12,897 nucleotides of DNA, from positions 1-12,897 of the forward strand of contig CAMDJS010000053.1 in assembly GCA_945900685.1 (NCBI GenBank), in the 5' to 3' direction. The notes below the pieces were generated by a model that worked only from the letters and a program-made list of their open reading frames with translations, was not told where the DNA came from and did not search any database. The translations under genes were made by a program, and so were the position numbers. Shown in pieces: positions 6,959 to 12,897 of the stretch; position 1 is the first letter of the stretch; every line of letters begins with the position of its first letter. Source of the DNA: Bordetella parapertussis (GTDB lineage Bacteria > Pseudomonadota > Gammaproteobacteria > Burkholderiales > Burkholderiaceae_C).

Positions 6959-8170
6959 TCAGCCAGCCTTACCAAAAGTAGCCACTGCTTCGCGTAACTC
7001 CCGATGTGTCTTTGCGGCTGCCTCCAAGGACACACCCGCCATGGCCGCATTCCAGGCCTGACGCAAAGCATTCAAACCTGCGGCAATACCACCGGGATGC
7101 GCAAACAATCCGCCGCCTGCCAAAAACATCAAATCTGGCGACTGCAATTTGTCCCACGTGGGATGCGCTTGCATCACCGTTTGCCCCGAAGAAAACACAG
7201 GCATGACTGTGCAAGGTTTTTGTTGGAACAAGGGTTGAAGACAAGCACGTGCAGATGTAATCACGCTGTTGTCATCTTCTTGAAATTTGTTGGCAATGCC
7301 GTTGACATGCATATGGTCTGCACCGGCGAGTCGCCAAATTTTTTGCCAAGCCACATACGACCAACCGGATTGCACATAGCCCCAACCGTTGCGGTGCGCG
7401 TGAATCGGCAATTGCGCATGTCGGCGAAAAGCATTGAAGCCGGTCATACCCACCGAGTTCAAACTCAACATCACGGCAGTGCCGCCTTCTGCCATCACCA
7501 GATCATGTCGTCGGCGCATTTCATCGAGTTCACCGGTGAGGTTGAAGGCACACATCACCTTGCGTCCACTTCGCTCGGCATGGCGGCGAATGACTTGCAT
7601 GCAAAGCCGCACACGCTCATCAAACGGACAAGACGGTCCATCGGCTTGCAACTCATCGTCTTTGATGAAATCGATACCGGCTGCACACAATTGATCCACC
7701 ATGGCCGCCGTGTCTTGCGCACTCAAACCCACCGACGGTTTGATGATGGTGCCGATCAGCGGTGCCTGTGCAACACCAGTCAGGGTGCGCGTACCTTCAA
7801 TGCCAAAAGCCGGTCCCGGGTAGGCATCAGCGAAAGCCTGCGGCAATTCAATATCCAACAACTTTAAGGCATGCACAGGACGCAATTCATACAAATTGCC
7901 GGCGACAGTCGCCAGCAAGTTCGGCAGCGAAGCACCTACATTTTCCAAGGGCCAGCTCAGCGTCAATCGGTAGTGCTGATGCCCTTCAACGGATGCAAGC
8001 GCTAGAGGCTCTATCTGCCAAGTTGCTGCCGCTCTGGCCTTGAGCGCCTCGTCCTCACCGGGTATGGCGATAAACGTGCCACTCGATTGTTCACCAGCGA
8101 TCAATGCAGCGGTGCGATGCGGATCTGCTGCGGTCGTGAGTTGGTAAATGGCGGTGATGCGTTGTTTCAT
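6959..8170 (-). CDS. RuBisCO-like protein (form IV RLP), probable acid-sugar phosphate cleaving enzyme (OiaX-like)
   Basis: This 403-residue protein has the RuBisCO large-chain architecture: an N-terminal alpha/beta domain to about residue 120, then the TIM barrel. By eye, the active-site residues align as follows. GEQSSGTF gives Glu27 and Thr32 (spinach E60, T65); TIIKPSVGLS gives Lys144 (K175). DFIKDDE at 167-173 gives carbamylated Lys170 and metal ligands Asp172 and Glu173 (K201, D203, E204). HRNGWG gives His259 and Arg260 (H294, R295); HMHVNGIANK gives His288 and loop-6 Lys295 (H327, K334). Ser327 and the GGG at 352-354 complete the phosphate sites. The W66 equivalent is Phe33, and the NLYELRP segment is RLP-like. 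The kinase gene follows 4 bases later and an SDR lies upstream. That fits OiaX, which in D-apionate pathways hydrolyses 3-oxo-isoapionate 4-phosphate to 3-phosphoglycerate and glycolate. The substrate is inferred from context. The ATG at 8170 has no strong ribosome-binding site. Confidence 0.9.
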   Translation of the reverse strand: MKQRITAIYQLTTAADPHRTAALIAGEQSSGTFIAIPGEDEALKARAAATWQIEPLALASVEGHQHYRLTLSWPLENVGASLPNLLATVAGNLYELRPVHALKLLDIELPQAFADAYPGPAFGIEGTRTLTGVAQAPLIGTIIKPSVGLSAQDTAAMVDQLCAAGIDFIKDDELQADGPSCPFDERVRLCMQVIRRHAERSGRKVMCAFNLTGELDEMRRRHDLVMAEGGTAVMLSLNSVGMTGFNAFRRHAQLPIHAHRNGWGYVQSGWSYVAWQKIWRLAGADHMHVNGIANKFQEDDNSVITSARACLQPLFQQKPCTVMPVFSSGQTVMQAHPTWDKLQSPDLMFLAGGGLFAHPGGIAAGLNALRQAWNAAMAGVSLEAAAKTHRELREAVATFGKAG

Positions 8171-8200
8171 AAATTTAAATGGAAGACCTGATTGATGACC

Positions 8201-8977
8201 TCATAAACCTCTGGCCCCACTGGCGAGAAATCCGCCATCAACCGGCATAGCAATACCGGTGATGTAGGAAGCATGTGTGGAGGCTAAAAACTCCACAGTA
8301 GCCGCAATTTCATCCACGCTGCCATAACGTTCCATGGGAATGGCTTTGGCGTATTCCTGACGAAATTGCGCGCTGTGCAACTTTTGCGTCAATGGCGTGT
8401 CCACCGGGCCCGGACAAACCGCATTGGCGGTGATGCCGTGTTCTGCCAACTCAACCGCCATTTGCCTTGTCAATGCAATCACCGCGCCCTTGGAAGTGCC
8501 ATAAGCGGTGCGGCCTTTGCCCACCGCACGCATACCGGCTACTGATGCGATATTGATGATGCGACCCCATTGGTGTTTCACCATCAATCGCGCTGCGGCT
8601 TGGCTGCACAACAAGGTGCCCGTGACATTGATGTTCATGGTGCGCACAAATTCATCCAAGGGAAATTCCAAGAAAGAAGAAACAGTGGCTACGCCTGCGG
8701 AGTTCACCAGAATGTCGCAACGCCCGGTCTGCTTTTCAATCTCTGCAAATGCATGACTGATGGATGAAGAATCAGACACATCCATGGCAACTGTTTTGAC
8801 CTCGTGTCCTTGTGAACACAAATGTTCTGCGGTGAGTCGGGCGGCATCCACATCACGGTCAGCAATAAACACCCGATGACCTTGGTTGGCCAGTCGCTGC
8901 ACTACCGCAGCGCCAATGCCCATGGCACCTCCAGTCACAACAACCACGCGTTGCTGCGTGTTTACATCTCTTGCCAC
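8201..8977 (-). CDS. Short-chain dehydrogenase/reductase (classical SDR), likely sugar or acid-sugar dehydrogenase
   Basis: This 258-residue classical SDR has the Rossmann glycine motif TGGAMGIG at 15-22. Asp40 at the end of beta 2 (FIADRD) usually selects NAD(H). NSAG is at 92-95, and the catalytic set is Asn117, Ser145, Tyr159 and Lys163 (YGTSK). PGPVDT and the C-terminal ITGIAMPVDGG follow. It starts with GTG at 8977, decided by an AAGGAG box at 8990-8985 with 7 bases of spacing; the box overlaps the stop codon of the TadA fusion gene (TAAGGAG). The RLP gene begins 30 bases downstream. Context suggests it oxidises a polyhydroxy acid or sugar to the oxo compound used by the kinase and RLP. 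The family's breadth leaves the substrate open; an unrelated 3-oxoacyl-type reductase is possible but less favoured by the neighbours. Confidence 0.88.
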   Translation of the reverse strand: MARDVNTQQRVVVVTGGAMGIGAAVVQRLANQGHRVFIADRDVDAARLTAEHLCSQGHEVKTVAMDVSDSSSISHAFAEIEKQTGRCDILVNSAGVATVSSFLEFPLDEFVRTMNINVTGTLLCSQAAARLMVKHQWGRIINIASVAGMRAVGKGRTAYGTSKGAVIALTRQMAVELAEHGITANAVCPGPVDTPLTQKLHSAQFRQEYAKAIPMERYGSVDEIAATVEFLASTHASYITGIAMPVDGGFLASGARGL

Positions 8978-8988
8978 TTCTCTGCTCC

Positions 8989-10377
8989 TTAGTTTGATAG
9001 ATGGAAAAATGTTTGTAGCGCGCGTGATGCAATTTCACGACCATGCTCTTGCACAAAATGGCCGGCATGCGGCAACAACACAGGCTCAGGGCAAGCGCTA
9101 ATAAGTTGTTGCAATTCGCGCATCACCGGTTCGCCCAGCACCGGGTCTTGTTGCCCGATAAACATCACACTCCGTCCTTGCCATTCATGCTTTAAAAAAC
9201 GGGCTGCATCGCGGGACACAGCAGCACCCGGACTGTCAACTTCAGATGGCACCATGGGCGGAAACGCTCTTAAAGCGGCACGGTGCCCGGCATCCGGAAA
9301 CGGCGCGTTGTAGGCTGCGCATTCGTCAGCACTCATGTGCGGATTGCCTCTGGCAAACAACTTACCCACATCGAACAAGGGCTTGGCGGCGCACATTTGT
9401 CTCCACGCTAAAAAACCCTCACTCAAGGGCTGCTCGCCAGTTGCTAAGGTGGTGTTCATCACCAACAAAGATTCGTAGCGCCAAGGCTGCGCCATGGGCA
9501 GTGTCAAACCGAGAATGCCGCCCCAGTCTTGCACGACCAATTGAACGCCTTTGAGATCCAAGGCTTCAATGAATTCAAGCAACACATTTCTGTGCCAATC
9601 AACGGAATGTGCGCTGTCTTTTTTCGGTTTATCACTTTTGCCAAAACCAGGCATGTCGGGCGCCACCACGCGGTGCCCTGCCTCTAAAAAAACCGGAATC
9701 ATGTGTCTGTACAAATAACTCCACGCCGGGTTACCGTGCAAACACAGCCAAGTCACTTCGGCATCAGCAGGCCCTTCGTCCAAGTAATGCATGCGCAAAC
9801 CATTGAGGGACGGCAAATCGCTGATGTAATTCGGCTCCCAAGAGTAGCCGGGTAATTCGGCGAACGCACTGTCAGGCGTACGCACCGCGTCATCGCGCAA
9901 ACGAGTTGCCGCCGCTTTGGCTTTGTGGGCCAGCCTTTGTTGTTTAAAAAAAGTTTGTAATGGCTGCGAACATTGCTCAGCCAACACATGGCCTTGGTTG
10001 ACGGTTTGATGGTTCAACTGCGGTTTTGCAAACACATCCATCACAGAACCGCAAGCACCAGTTTTAGGCTCAGGCGCGCCCCACACCACTTTGCCTAGGC
10101 GCGCATTCAAAATAGCACCGGCACACATGGTGCAAGGCTCCAGGGTGACGTACAAAGTGCAATCGTCCAGCCGGTAGTTACCCAACTTGGCAGCAGCTTT
10201 GCGCATTACCAATACTTCAGCGTGCGCGCTCGGGTCGTGTTGCGCAACAGGTGCGTTATACGCTTGTGCAATCACCTGCCCGTCGCGCACCAGCACCGCA
10301 CCGACAGGCACTTCTCCGGCGGCCAAAGCTGCGTCGGCTTGCGCCAAAGCAAGTTGCATGAAATCTTCGTCATTCAT
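8989..10377 (-). CDS. tadA: Fusion: tRNA adenosine(34) deaminase TadA + haloalkane dehalogenase-like alpha/beta hydrolase
   Basis: One uninterrupted frame of 462 residues joins two enzymes. Residues 1-155 are TadA, which deaminates A34 to inosine in tRNA-Arg(ACG). They include HAEV with zinc ligand His52 and proton-shuttle Glu54, and TLEPCTMCAGAI with Cys82 and Cys85, ending in the usual LAEQCSQPLQTFFKQQR. After a linker of about 25 residues, 180-462 is an alpha/beta hydrolase of haloalkane dehalogenase type. It has HGNPAWSYLYR at 214-224, the nucleophile elbow VQDWGG with Asp284 and halide-binding Trp285, cap AWRQM with Trp326, acid Asp411 in GQQDP and base His440 in HAGHF. The set matches subfamily I dehalogenases. 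ATG 10377 is chosen over an in-frame TTG at 10386, since MNDEDFM is the normal TadA start. The methyltransferase stop lies 32 bases upstream. The hydrolase substrate is not known. Confidence 0.9.
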   Translation of the reverse strand: MNDEDFMQLALAQADAALAAGEVPVGAVLVRDGQVIAQAYNAPVAQHDPSAHAEVLVMRKAAAKLGNYRLDDCTLYVTLEPCTMCAGAILNARLGKVVWGAPEPKTGACGSVMDVFAKPQLNHQTVNQGHVLAEQCSQPLQTFFKQQRLAHKAKAAATRLRDDAVRTPDSAFAELPGYSWEPNYISDLPSLNGLRMHYLDEGPADAEVTWLCLHGNPAWSYLYRHMIPVFLEAGHRVVAPDMPGFGKSDKPKKDSAHSVDWHRNVLLEFIEALDLKGVQLVVQDWGGILGLTLPMAQPWRYESLLVMNTTLATGEQPLSEGFLAWRQMCAAKPLFDVGKLFARGNPHMSADECAAYNAPFPDAGHRAALRAFPPMVPSEVDSPGAAVSRDAARFLKHEWQGRSVMFIGQQDPVLGEPVMRELQQLISACPEPVLLPHAGHFVQEHGREIASRALQTFFHLSN

Positions 10378-10409
10378 GCGCCGCAATGTAACCTATGCGG
10401 GCGTTGAAA

Positions 10410-11090
10410 TCAGTCGCGTTGGTAGCTTAAGAAACGGCCTCGGTATGGCGTTTCGTCCTGTAGGGGCGTGAGTAAATCGGTTTGTGTCAGCCCGAACCCA
10501 TTGTTTTTCATGGCTTTGTGAAACACGGCACGGTTACCCCGGTTCGGGTCAATGATCAGTACTTGCGCGTGCGCGGCGGCATGGCGCTGTATGAAACCGG
10601 CGAGTTGCTGCGGATGATCGCGCTCATAAAGCACATCGCTGCCGATGATCAAATCAAATTCACCTAGCAAGGGATTGGCGCGTTCCCAATGACCACTGAC
10701 ATAAGGCAAGGTGTGCATGTCATTGAGCAGCAAATTGGCACTCAAAAAACGCTGTGTGTATGGGTGGTAATCCGAGGCGGTGACATTGCCAAGTCGGCGG
10801 TGAATCACCAGACTGGCCAGTCCCAAGCCGCAACCGATTTCCAAAATTCGCAGATCGGCGATAGGCCAAGCCTGCATCACGTCGGCCATTTTGCAGGCCG
10901 ATGGCCAGACCAGACCGAACAAAGGCCAAGTGGCTGAAGAAACGCCTAAAGCCAGGGCAATGCCTAGCGGGTCATGAAATTGTTGTTGGTTGAGTAATGA
11001 ACGAATGTTCAGGGCGGCACCGCCGTCAATGGCGATGCACTCATGCTTGACCAAATAGCCCAATCCGTTGTCGGACGGGCTGGCGGTCAA
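10410..11090 (-). CDS. Class I SAM-dependent methyltransferase, METTL21/methyltransferase-16-like
   Basis: This 226-residue protein has motif I EIGCGLG at 84-90, an acidic residue after beta 2 (ASDYHP) and [11 protein letters not shown] at 146-156. The FGLVWPSAC segment just before the fold is typical of METTL21-like protein lysine methyltransferases, so a protein substrate is the best family-based guess. A small-molecule substrate cannot be excluded. The only start giving the full domain is a TTG at 11090, whose last two bases are the first two of the IF-1 TGA stop. Such an overlap points to translational coupling with IF-1. There is no ATG before residue 68, inside the fold. The position between IF-1 and TadA suggests, without proving, a job in translation. 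Confidence 0.8.
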   Translation of the reverse strand: MTASPSDNGLGYLVKHECIAIDGGAALNIRSLLNQQQFHDPLGIALALGVSSATWPLFGLVWPSACKMADVMQAWPIADLRILEIGCGLGLASLVIHRRLGNVTASDYHPYTQRFLSANLLLNDMHTLPYVSGHWERANPLLGEFDLIIGSDVLYERDHPQQLAGFIQRHAAAHAQVLIIDPNRGNRAVFHKAMKNNGFGLTQTDLLTPLQDETPYRGRFLSYQRD

Positions 11091-11344
11091 AACCGTCTGC
11101 GACGTGGACCGCTAGGACCCTTGCCTTCAATATGTCTAAAGGTGATTCGACCTTTGGTCATGTCATAAGGAGAGAGTTCCAAGGTGACCTTGTCGCCGGC
11201 CAAGATACGGATGTGGTGCATGCGCATCTTGCCTGCGGTGTAGGCCACGAGTTCGTGACCATTGTCCAAAGTGACACGGTAACGAGAGTCGGGGAGAACC
11301 TCGTGCACCATGCCGGACATTTCCAGCATTTCTTCTTTGGACAT
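11087..11344 (-). CDS. infA: Translation initiation factor IF-1
   Basis: This is an 85-residue IF-1 of the OB-fold, S1-like type. It binds the 30S A site and helps IF-2 and IF-3 set up initiation. Family landmarks are [23 protein letters not shown], split around residues 13-35, the [16 protein letters not shown] stretch, and [16 protein letters not shown]. It continues beyond the usual 72 residues into a Gly-Pro-Arg tail ending RRRRF, as in the second, longer infA copies of many betaproteobacteria. The ATG at 11344 has AAAGG 6 bases upstream. It follows the cold shock gene by 22 bases and overlaps the methyltransferase start by 4 bases. Pairing with a cold shock gene suggests cold- or stress-linked expression. 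The essential infA of the ribosomal protein operon may lie elsewhere in this genome. Confidence 0.95.
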   Translation of the reverse strand: MSKEEMLEMSGMVHEVLPDSRYRVTLDNGHELVAYTAGKMRMHHIRILAGDKVTLELSPYDMTKGRITFRHIEGKGPSGPRRRRF

Positions 11345-11366
11345 CAGCTGCCTTTAAGCTTGCGGC

Positions 11367-11573
11367 TTAATCGGCTGACTTGATGTTGGACGCTTGCAGG
11401 CCTTTGGGGCCGGTGGTCACTTCAAAGCTAACGCGTTGACCTTCTGCCAGGGTTTTGAAGCCTTGGTTCTGGATCGCGGAAAAATGGGCGAACAAATCTT
11501 TGCCGCCGTCTTCGGGTGTAATAAAGCCAAAACCTTTGGACTCGTTAAACCATTTCACTGTACCTGTTGCCAT
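11367..11573 (-). CDS. Cold shock protein, CspA family
   Basis: This 68-residue single cold shock domain binds single-stranded RNA and DNA and acts as an RNA chaperone. It contains [18 protein letters not shown] with RNP1 (KGFGFI, 13-18) and RNP2-like DLFAHFSAI (26-34). It ends ASNIKSAD, the usual length and ending for the family. No strong Shine-Dalgarno precedes the ATG; the leader reads AAGAAATGCAATAA before it. Csp genes often have long structured leaders, and about 200 bases are free upstream. As the first gene of the minus-strand run, its promoter may drive infA and genes further down. Which csp paralogue this is cannot be told. Confidence 0.95.
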   Translation of the reverse strand: MATGTVKWFNESKGFGFITPEDGGKDLFAHFSAIQNQGFKTLAEGQRVSFEVTTGPKGLQASNIKSAD

Positions 11574-11772
11574 TTATTGCATTTCTTAAAAAAAAGGGAA
11601 GCCCCCCTCGGGGTCGAAGGTCAGAACAGGCGATGAGACGAAGGGAGAAATACCTATGAGGGCAGAACTAAAAACGAACTACAACGACATAACCTGATAA
11701 TCGAAGACTAACTATGCACTGTTTTGGCATATAAAGCAATCTTTATTTCAGTTATCAGCTAATATCTGGCGA
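11574..11772. promoter_or_regulatory. Divergent regulatory region and cold shock gene leader
   Basis: This 199-base AT-rich gap lies between the divergent cold shock and CoA-binding genes, so it must hold promoters for both unless they lie inside coding sequence. Candidate -10 elements on the plus strand are GATAAT at 11696-11701 and TATAAA at 11730-11735; neither has a good -35 box at proper spacing. On the minus strand the leader just before the cold shock ATG has a CCCC-GAG-GGGG hairpin (about 11613-11603) followed by eight T residues (11595-11588). This could be an attenuator-like element or part of a structured leader. Exact boxes are not assigned. Confidence 0.4.
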
Positions 11773-12240
11773 ATGAGTGACATTCGCGTACTGAAACAGG
11801 TGTTGAAACAACACCGCACCATCGCTGTGGTTGGTTTATCAGCAGACTGGTTCCGCCCCTCCTACTTTGCTGCCAAGTACATGCAAGCCCATGGTTACCG
11901 CATCGTGCCGGTCAACCCCAAGTACCCCAGCGTCCTGGGCGAAACCTGTTACCCGAGTCTTGCAGACATTCCTTTTCCGGTGGATATCGTCGATGTGTTT
12001 CGCAAACCAGCCGACACGCCGGCCATTGCGCAGCAAGCAGCGGACATTGGCGCCAAGGTGCTGTGGTTGCAACTCGGCGTGGTCAACGACGATGCGCGCG
12101 AGATGGCCGAAAAAGCAGGCCTCACCGTCATCATGGACCGCTGTGTCAAGATCGAACACGCCCGCTTGTTTGGCGGCCTTGGGTGGTTCGGTGTCAACAC
12201 CGGCGTCATCTCTGCTCAACGTCAAATCCCACCTCAATAA
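11773..12240 (+). CDS. CoA-binding domain protein (CoA_binding_2, YccU-type)
   Basis: This 155-residue protein consists of a single CoA-binding Rossmann-like domain related to the N terminus of succinyl-CoA synthetase alpha. Visible landmarks are TIAVVGLSADWFRPSYFAAKYM (16-37), the second strand YRIVPVNPKYP (42-52), VDIVDVFRKP (70-79), KVLWLQLGV (95-103) and the conserved VIMDRCVKIEHARL (119-132). Members bind CoA in vitro, but their physiological role is poorly defined; a part in acyl-CoA or CoA homeostasis is a family-based guess. The ATG at 11773 lacks a clear ribosome-binding site. The sulfhydrylase gene begins 6 bases after the stop, indicating one transcript. Confidence 0.9.
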   Translation: MSDIRVLKQVLKQHRTIAVVGLSADWFRPSYFAAKYMQAHGYRIVPVNPKYPSVLGETCYPSLADIPFPVDIVDVFRKPADTPAIAQQAADIGAKVLWLQLGVVNDDAREMAEKAGLTVIMDRCVKIEHARLFGGLGWFGVNTGVISAQRQIPPQ

Positions 12241-12246
12241 ACATAT

Positions 12247-12897
12247 ATGGCAGATCGCACATTCGGTTTTGAAACGCTCAGCCTGCACGCCGGGCAAATC
12301 CCTGATGCCGCCACCGGTAGCCGCGCAGTTCCCATTTACCAGACCACGTCTTACGTGTTTGACAGCGCTGAACATGCCGCCAGTTTATTCAACCTGCAAA
12401 CTTTCGGCAATGTGTATTCAAGGCTTTCTAACCCCGCGGTCGCGGTGCTTGAGGAGCGTATAGCGGCCTTAGAAGGCGGTCGCGCCGCCGTTGCAACTGG
12501 CAGCGGCATGGCCGCGCAAATGATTGCTTTGTTGAATGTGTGCGAGGCCGGGGACCAAATCGTTGCGGCCAATACTTTGTACGGCGGCACGCACACGCAG
12601 CTCAGTGTGAATTTCAAAAAGCTGGGCATTGAAACCATTTTTGTCGATGCCTCTGACCCCGAAAATTTCGCGCGCGCCATCACGCCCAAAACCAAGGCTT
12701 TGTATGCAGAAACCTTGGGCAACCCGTCGTTGAATGTGTTGGATATTGAATCTGTGGCCAACATAGGCAACCAAGCAGGTGTGCCTTTATTCATTGACAA
12801 CACATTTGCCAGCCCTTACCTGTGCCAGCCGTTCAAATGGGGCACGGCGATCAGCATTCACTCGGCCACCAAAGTCATTGGCGGTCACGGCACGACC
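12247..12897 (+). CDS. metY: O-acetylhomoserine sulfhydrylase (Cys/Met metabolism PLP enzyme), N-terminal part, cut by window edge
   Basis: The first 217 residues are present and the frame is open to the last base. The enzyme replaces the acetyl group of O-acetylhomoserine with sulfide or methanethiol to give homocysteine or methionine, in the cytoplasm. Family features are FGFETLSLHAGQ at the N terminus, YSRLSNPAV (phosphate and active-site Tyr/Arg), SGMAAQ, NTLYGGTHTQL, ETLGNPSLNV and the cofactor Asp in FIDNTFASPY. HSATK follows, with PLP-binding Lys210. A full enzyme is about 430 residues, so roughly half is outside the window. The MetY-type start distinguishes it from MetB/MetC, but O-succinylhomoserine use (MetZ) cannot be excluded without the C-terminal half. 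The ATG at 12247 is 6 bases after the CoA-binding gene. Confidence 0.9.
   Translation, partial: MADRTFGFETLSLHAGQIPDAATGSRAVPIYQTTSYVFDSAEHAASLFNLQTFGNVYSRLSNPAVAVLEERIAALEGGRAAVATGSGMAAQMIALLNVCEAGDQIVAANTLYGGTHTQLSVNFKKLGIETIFVDASDPENFARAITPKTKALYAETLGNPSLNVLDIESVANIGNQAGVPLFIDNTFASPYLCQPFKWGTAISIHSATKVIGGHGTT

Noticed and set aside
6955..7071. Longer N terminus for the DUF1537 kinase (start at 7071)
   Set aside because: The extra 39 residues are the RLP 3' end read in another frame and do not resemble the family; the ATG at 6954 fits the conserved start.
7004..7867. Long plus-strand open frame opposite the RuBisCO-like gene (287 codons)
   Set aside because: It lies antisense to a clearly conserved gene, is rich in Cys and His with no recognisable domain, and has no ribosome-binding site of note.
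1..12897. CRISPR arrays, tRNA or rRNA genes, insertion sequences, phage genes, toxin-antitoxin pairs
   Set aside because: No regularly spaced repeats, tRNA-like cloverleaf, transposase or integrase motifs, or small paired toxin-like frames were seen on either strand.

Overview
The window looks like a chromosomal segment of a betaproteobacterium, most likely Burkholderiales. Supporting signs are the 85-residue IF-1 ending in an arginine-rich tail, the style of the cold shock protein, the MetY-type sulfhydrylase and the PglL/Wzy_C-type ligase remnant. I recognised the families by reading the translations; no search was run. There is no sign of a phage, IS element, CRISPR array, tRNA or rRNA.

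Left block (1-2298, + strand): the 3' end of a TatD-family metal-dependent DNase, then a membrane ligase of the PglL/O-antigen ligase family broken by an out-of-frame internal deletion. An exported ankyrin-repeat protein follows, its GTG start overlapping the end of the broken gene. This block reads as more AT-rich than the rest.

Middle block, part one (2306-4384, - strand): an NAD(P)-dependent aldehyde dehydrogenase followed 18 bases later by a secreted Tll0287-like (DUF3365) c-type haem protein. A plausible sigma-70 promoter lies upstream of the dehydrogenase.

Middle block, part two (4600-11573, - strand): eight tightly packed co-oriented genes. In transcription order they are a cold shock protein, IF-1, a METTL21-like methyltransferase, a TadA-haloalkane dehalogenase fusion, a short-chain dehydrogenase, a RuBisCO-like protein (RLP), a DUF1537 four-carbon acid-sugar kinase, and an S66 LD-carboxypeptidase. 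The first genes concern translation. The dehydrogenase, RLP and kinase form a compact catabolic cassette of the kind known for acid sugars (oxidise, phosphorylate, cleave the 3-oxo acid phosphate). The RLP retains, by eye, nearly every RuBisCO active-site residue, including the carbamylated-lysine/metal site. No transporter or regulator accompanies the cassette.

Right block (11773-12897, + strand, divergent from the cold shock gene): a small CoA-binding (YccU-type) protein and, 6 bases later, the first 217 residues of an O-acetylhomoserine sulfhydrylase, cut by the window edge just after its PLP lysine.

The most interesting items are the RLP/kinase/SDR cassette, the TadA-dehalogenase fusion with a full dehalogenase active site, the possible His/Cys-ligated haem protein, and the broken ligase. 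No gene-free stretch exceeds 300 bases; the two largest gaps (4385-4599 and 11574-11772) are described as features.
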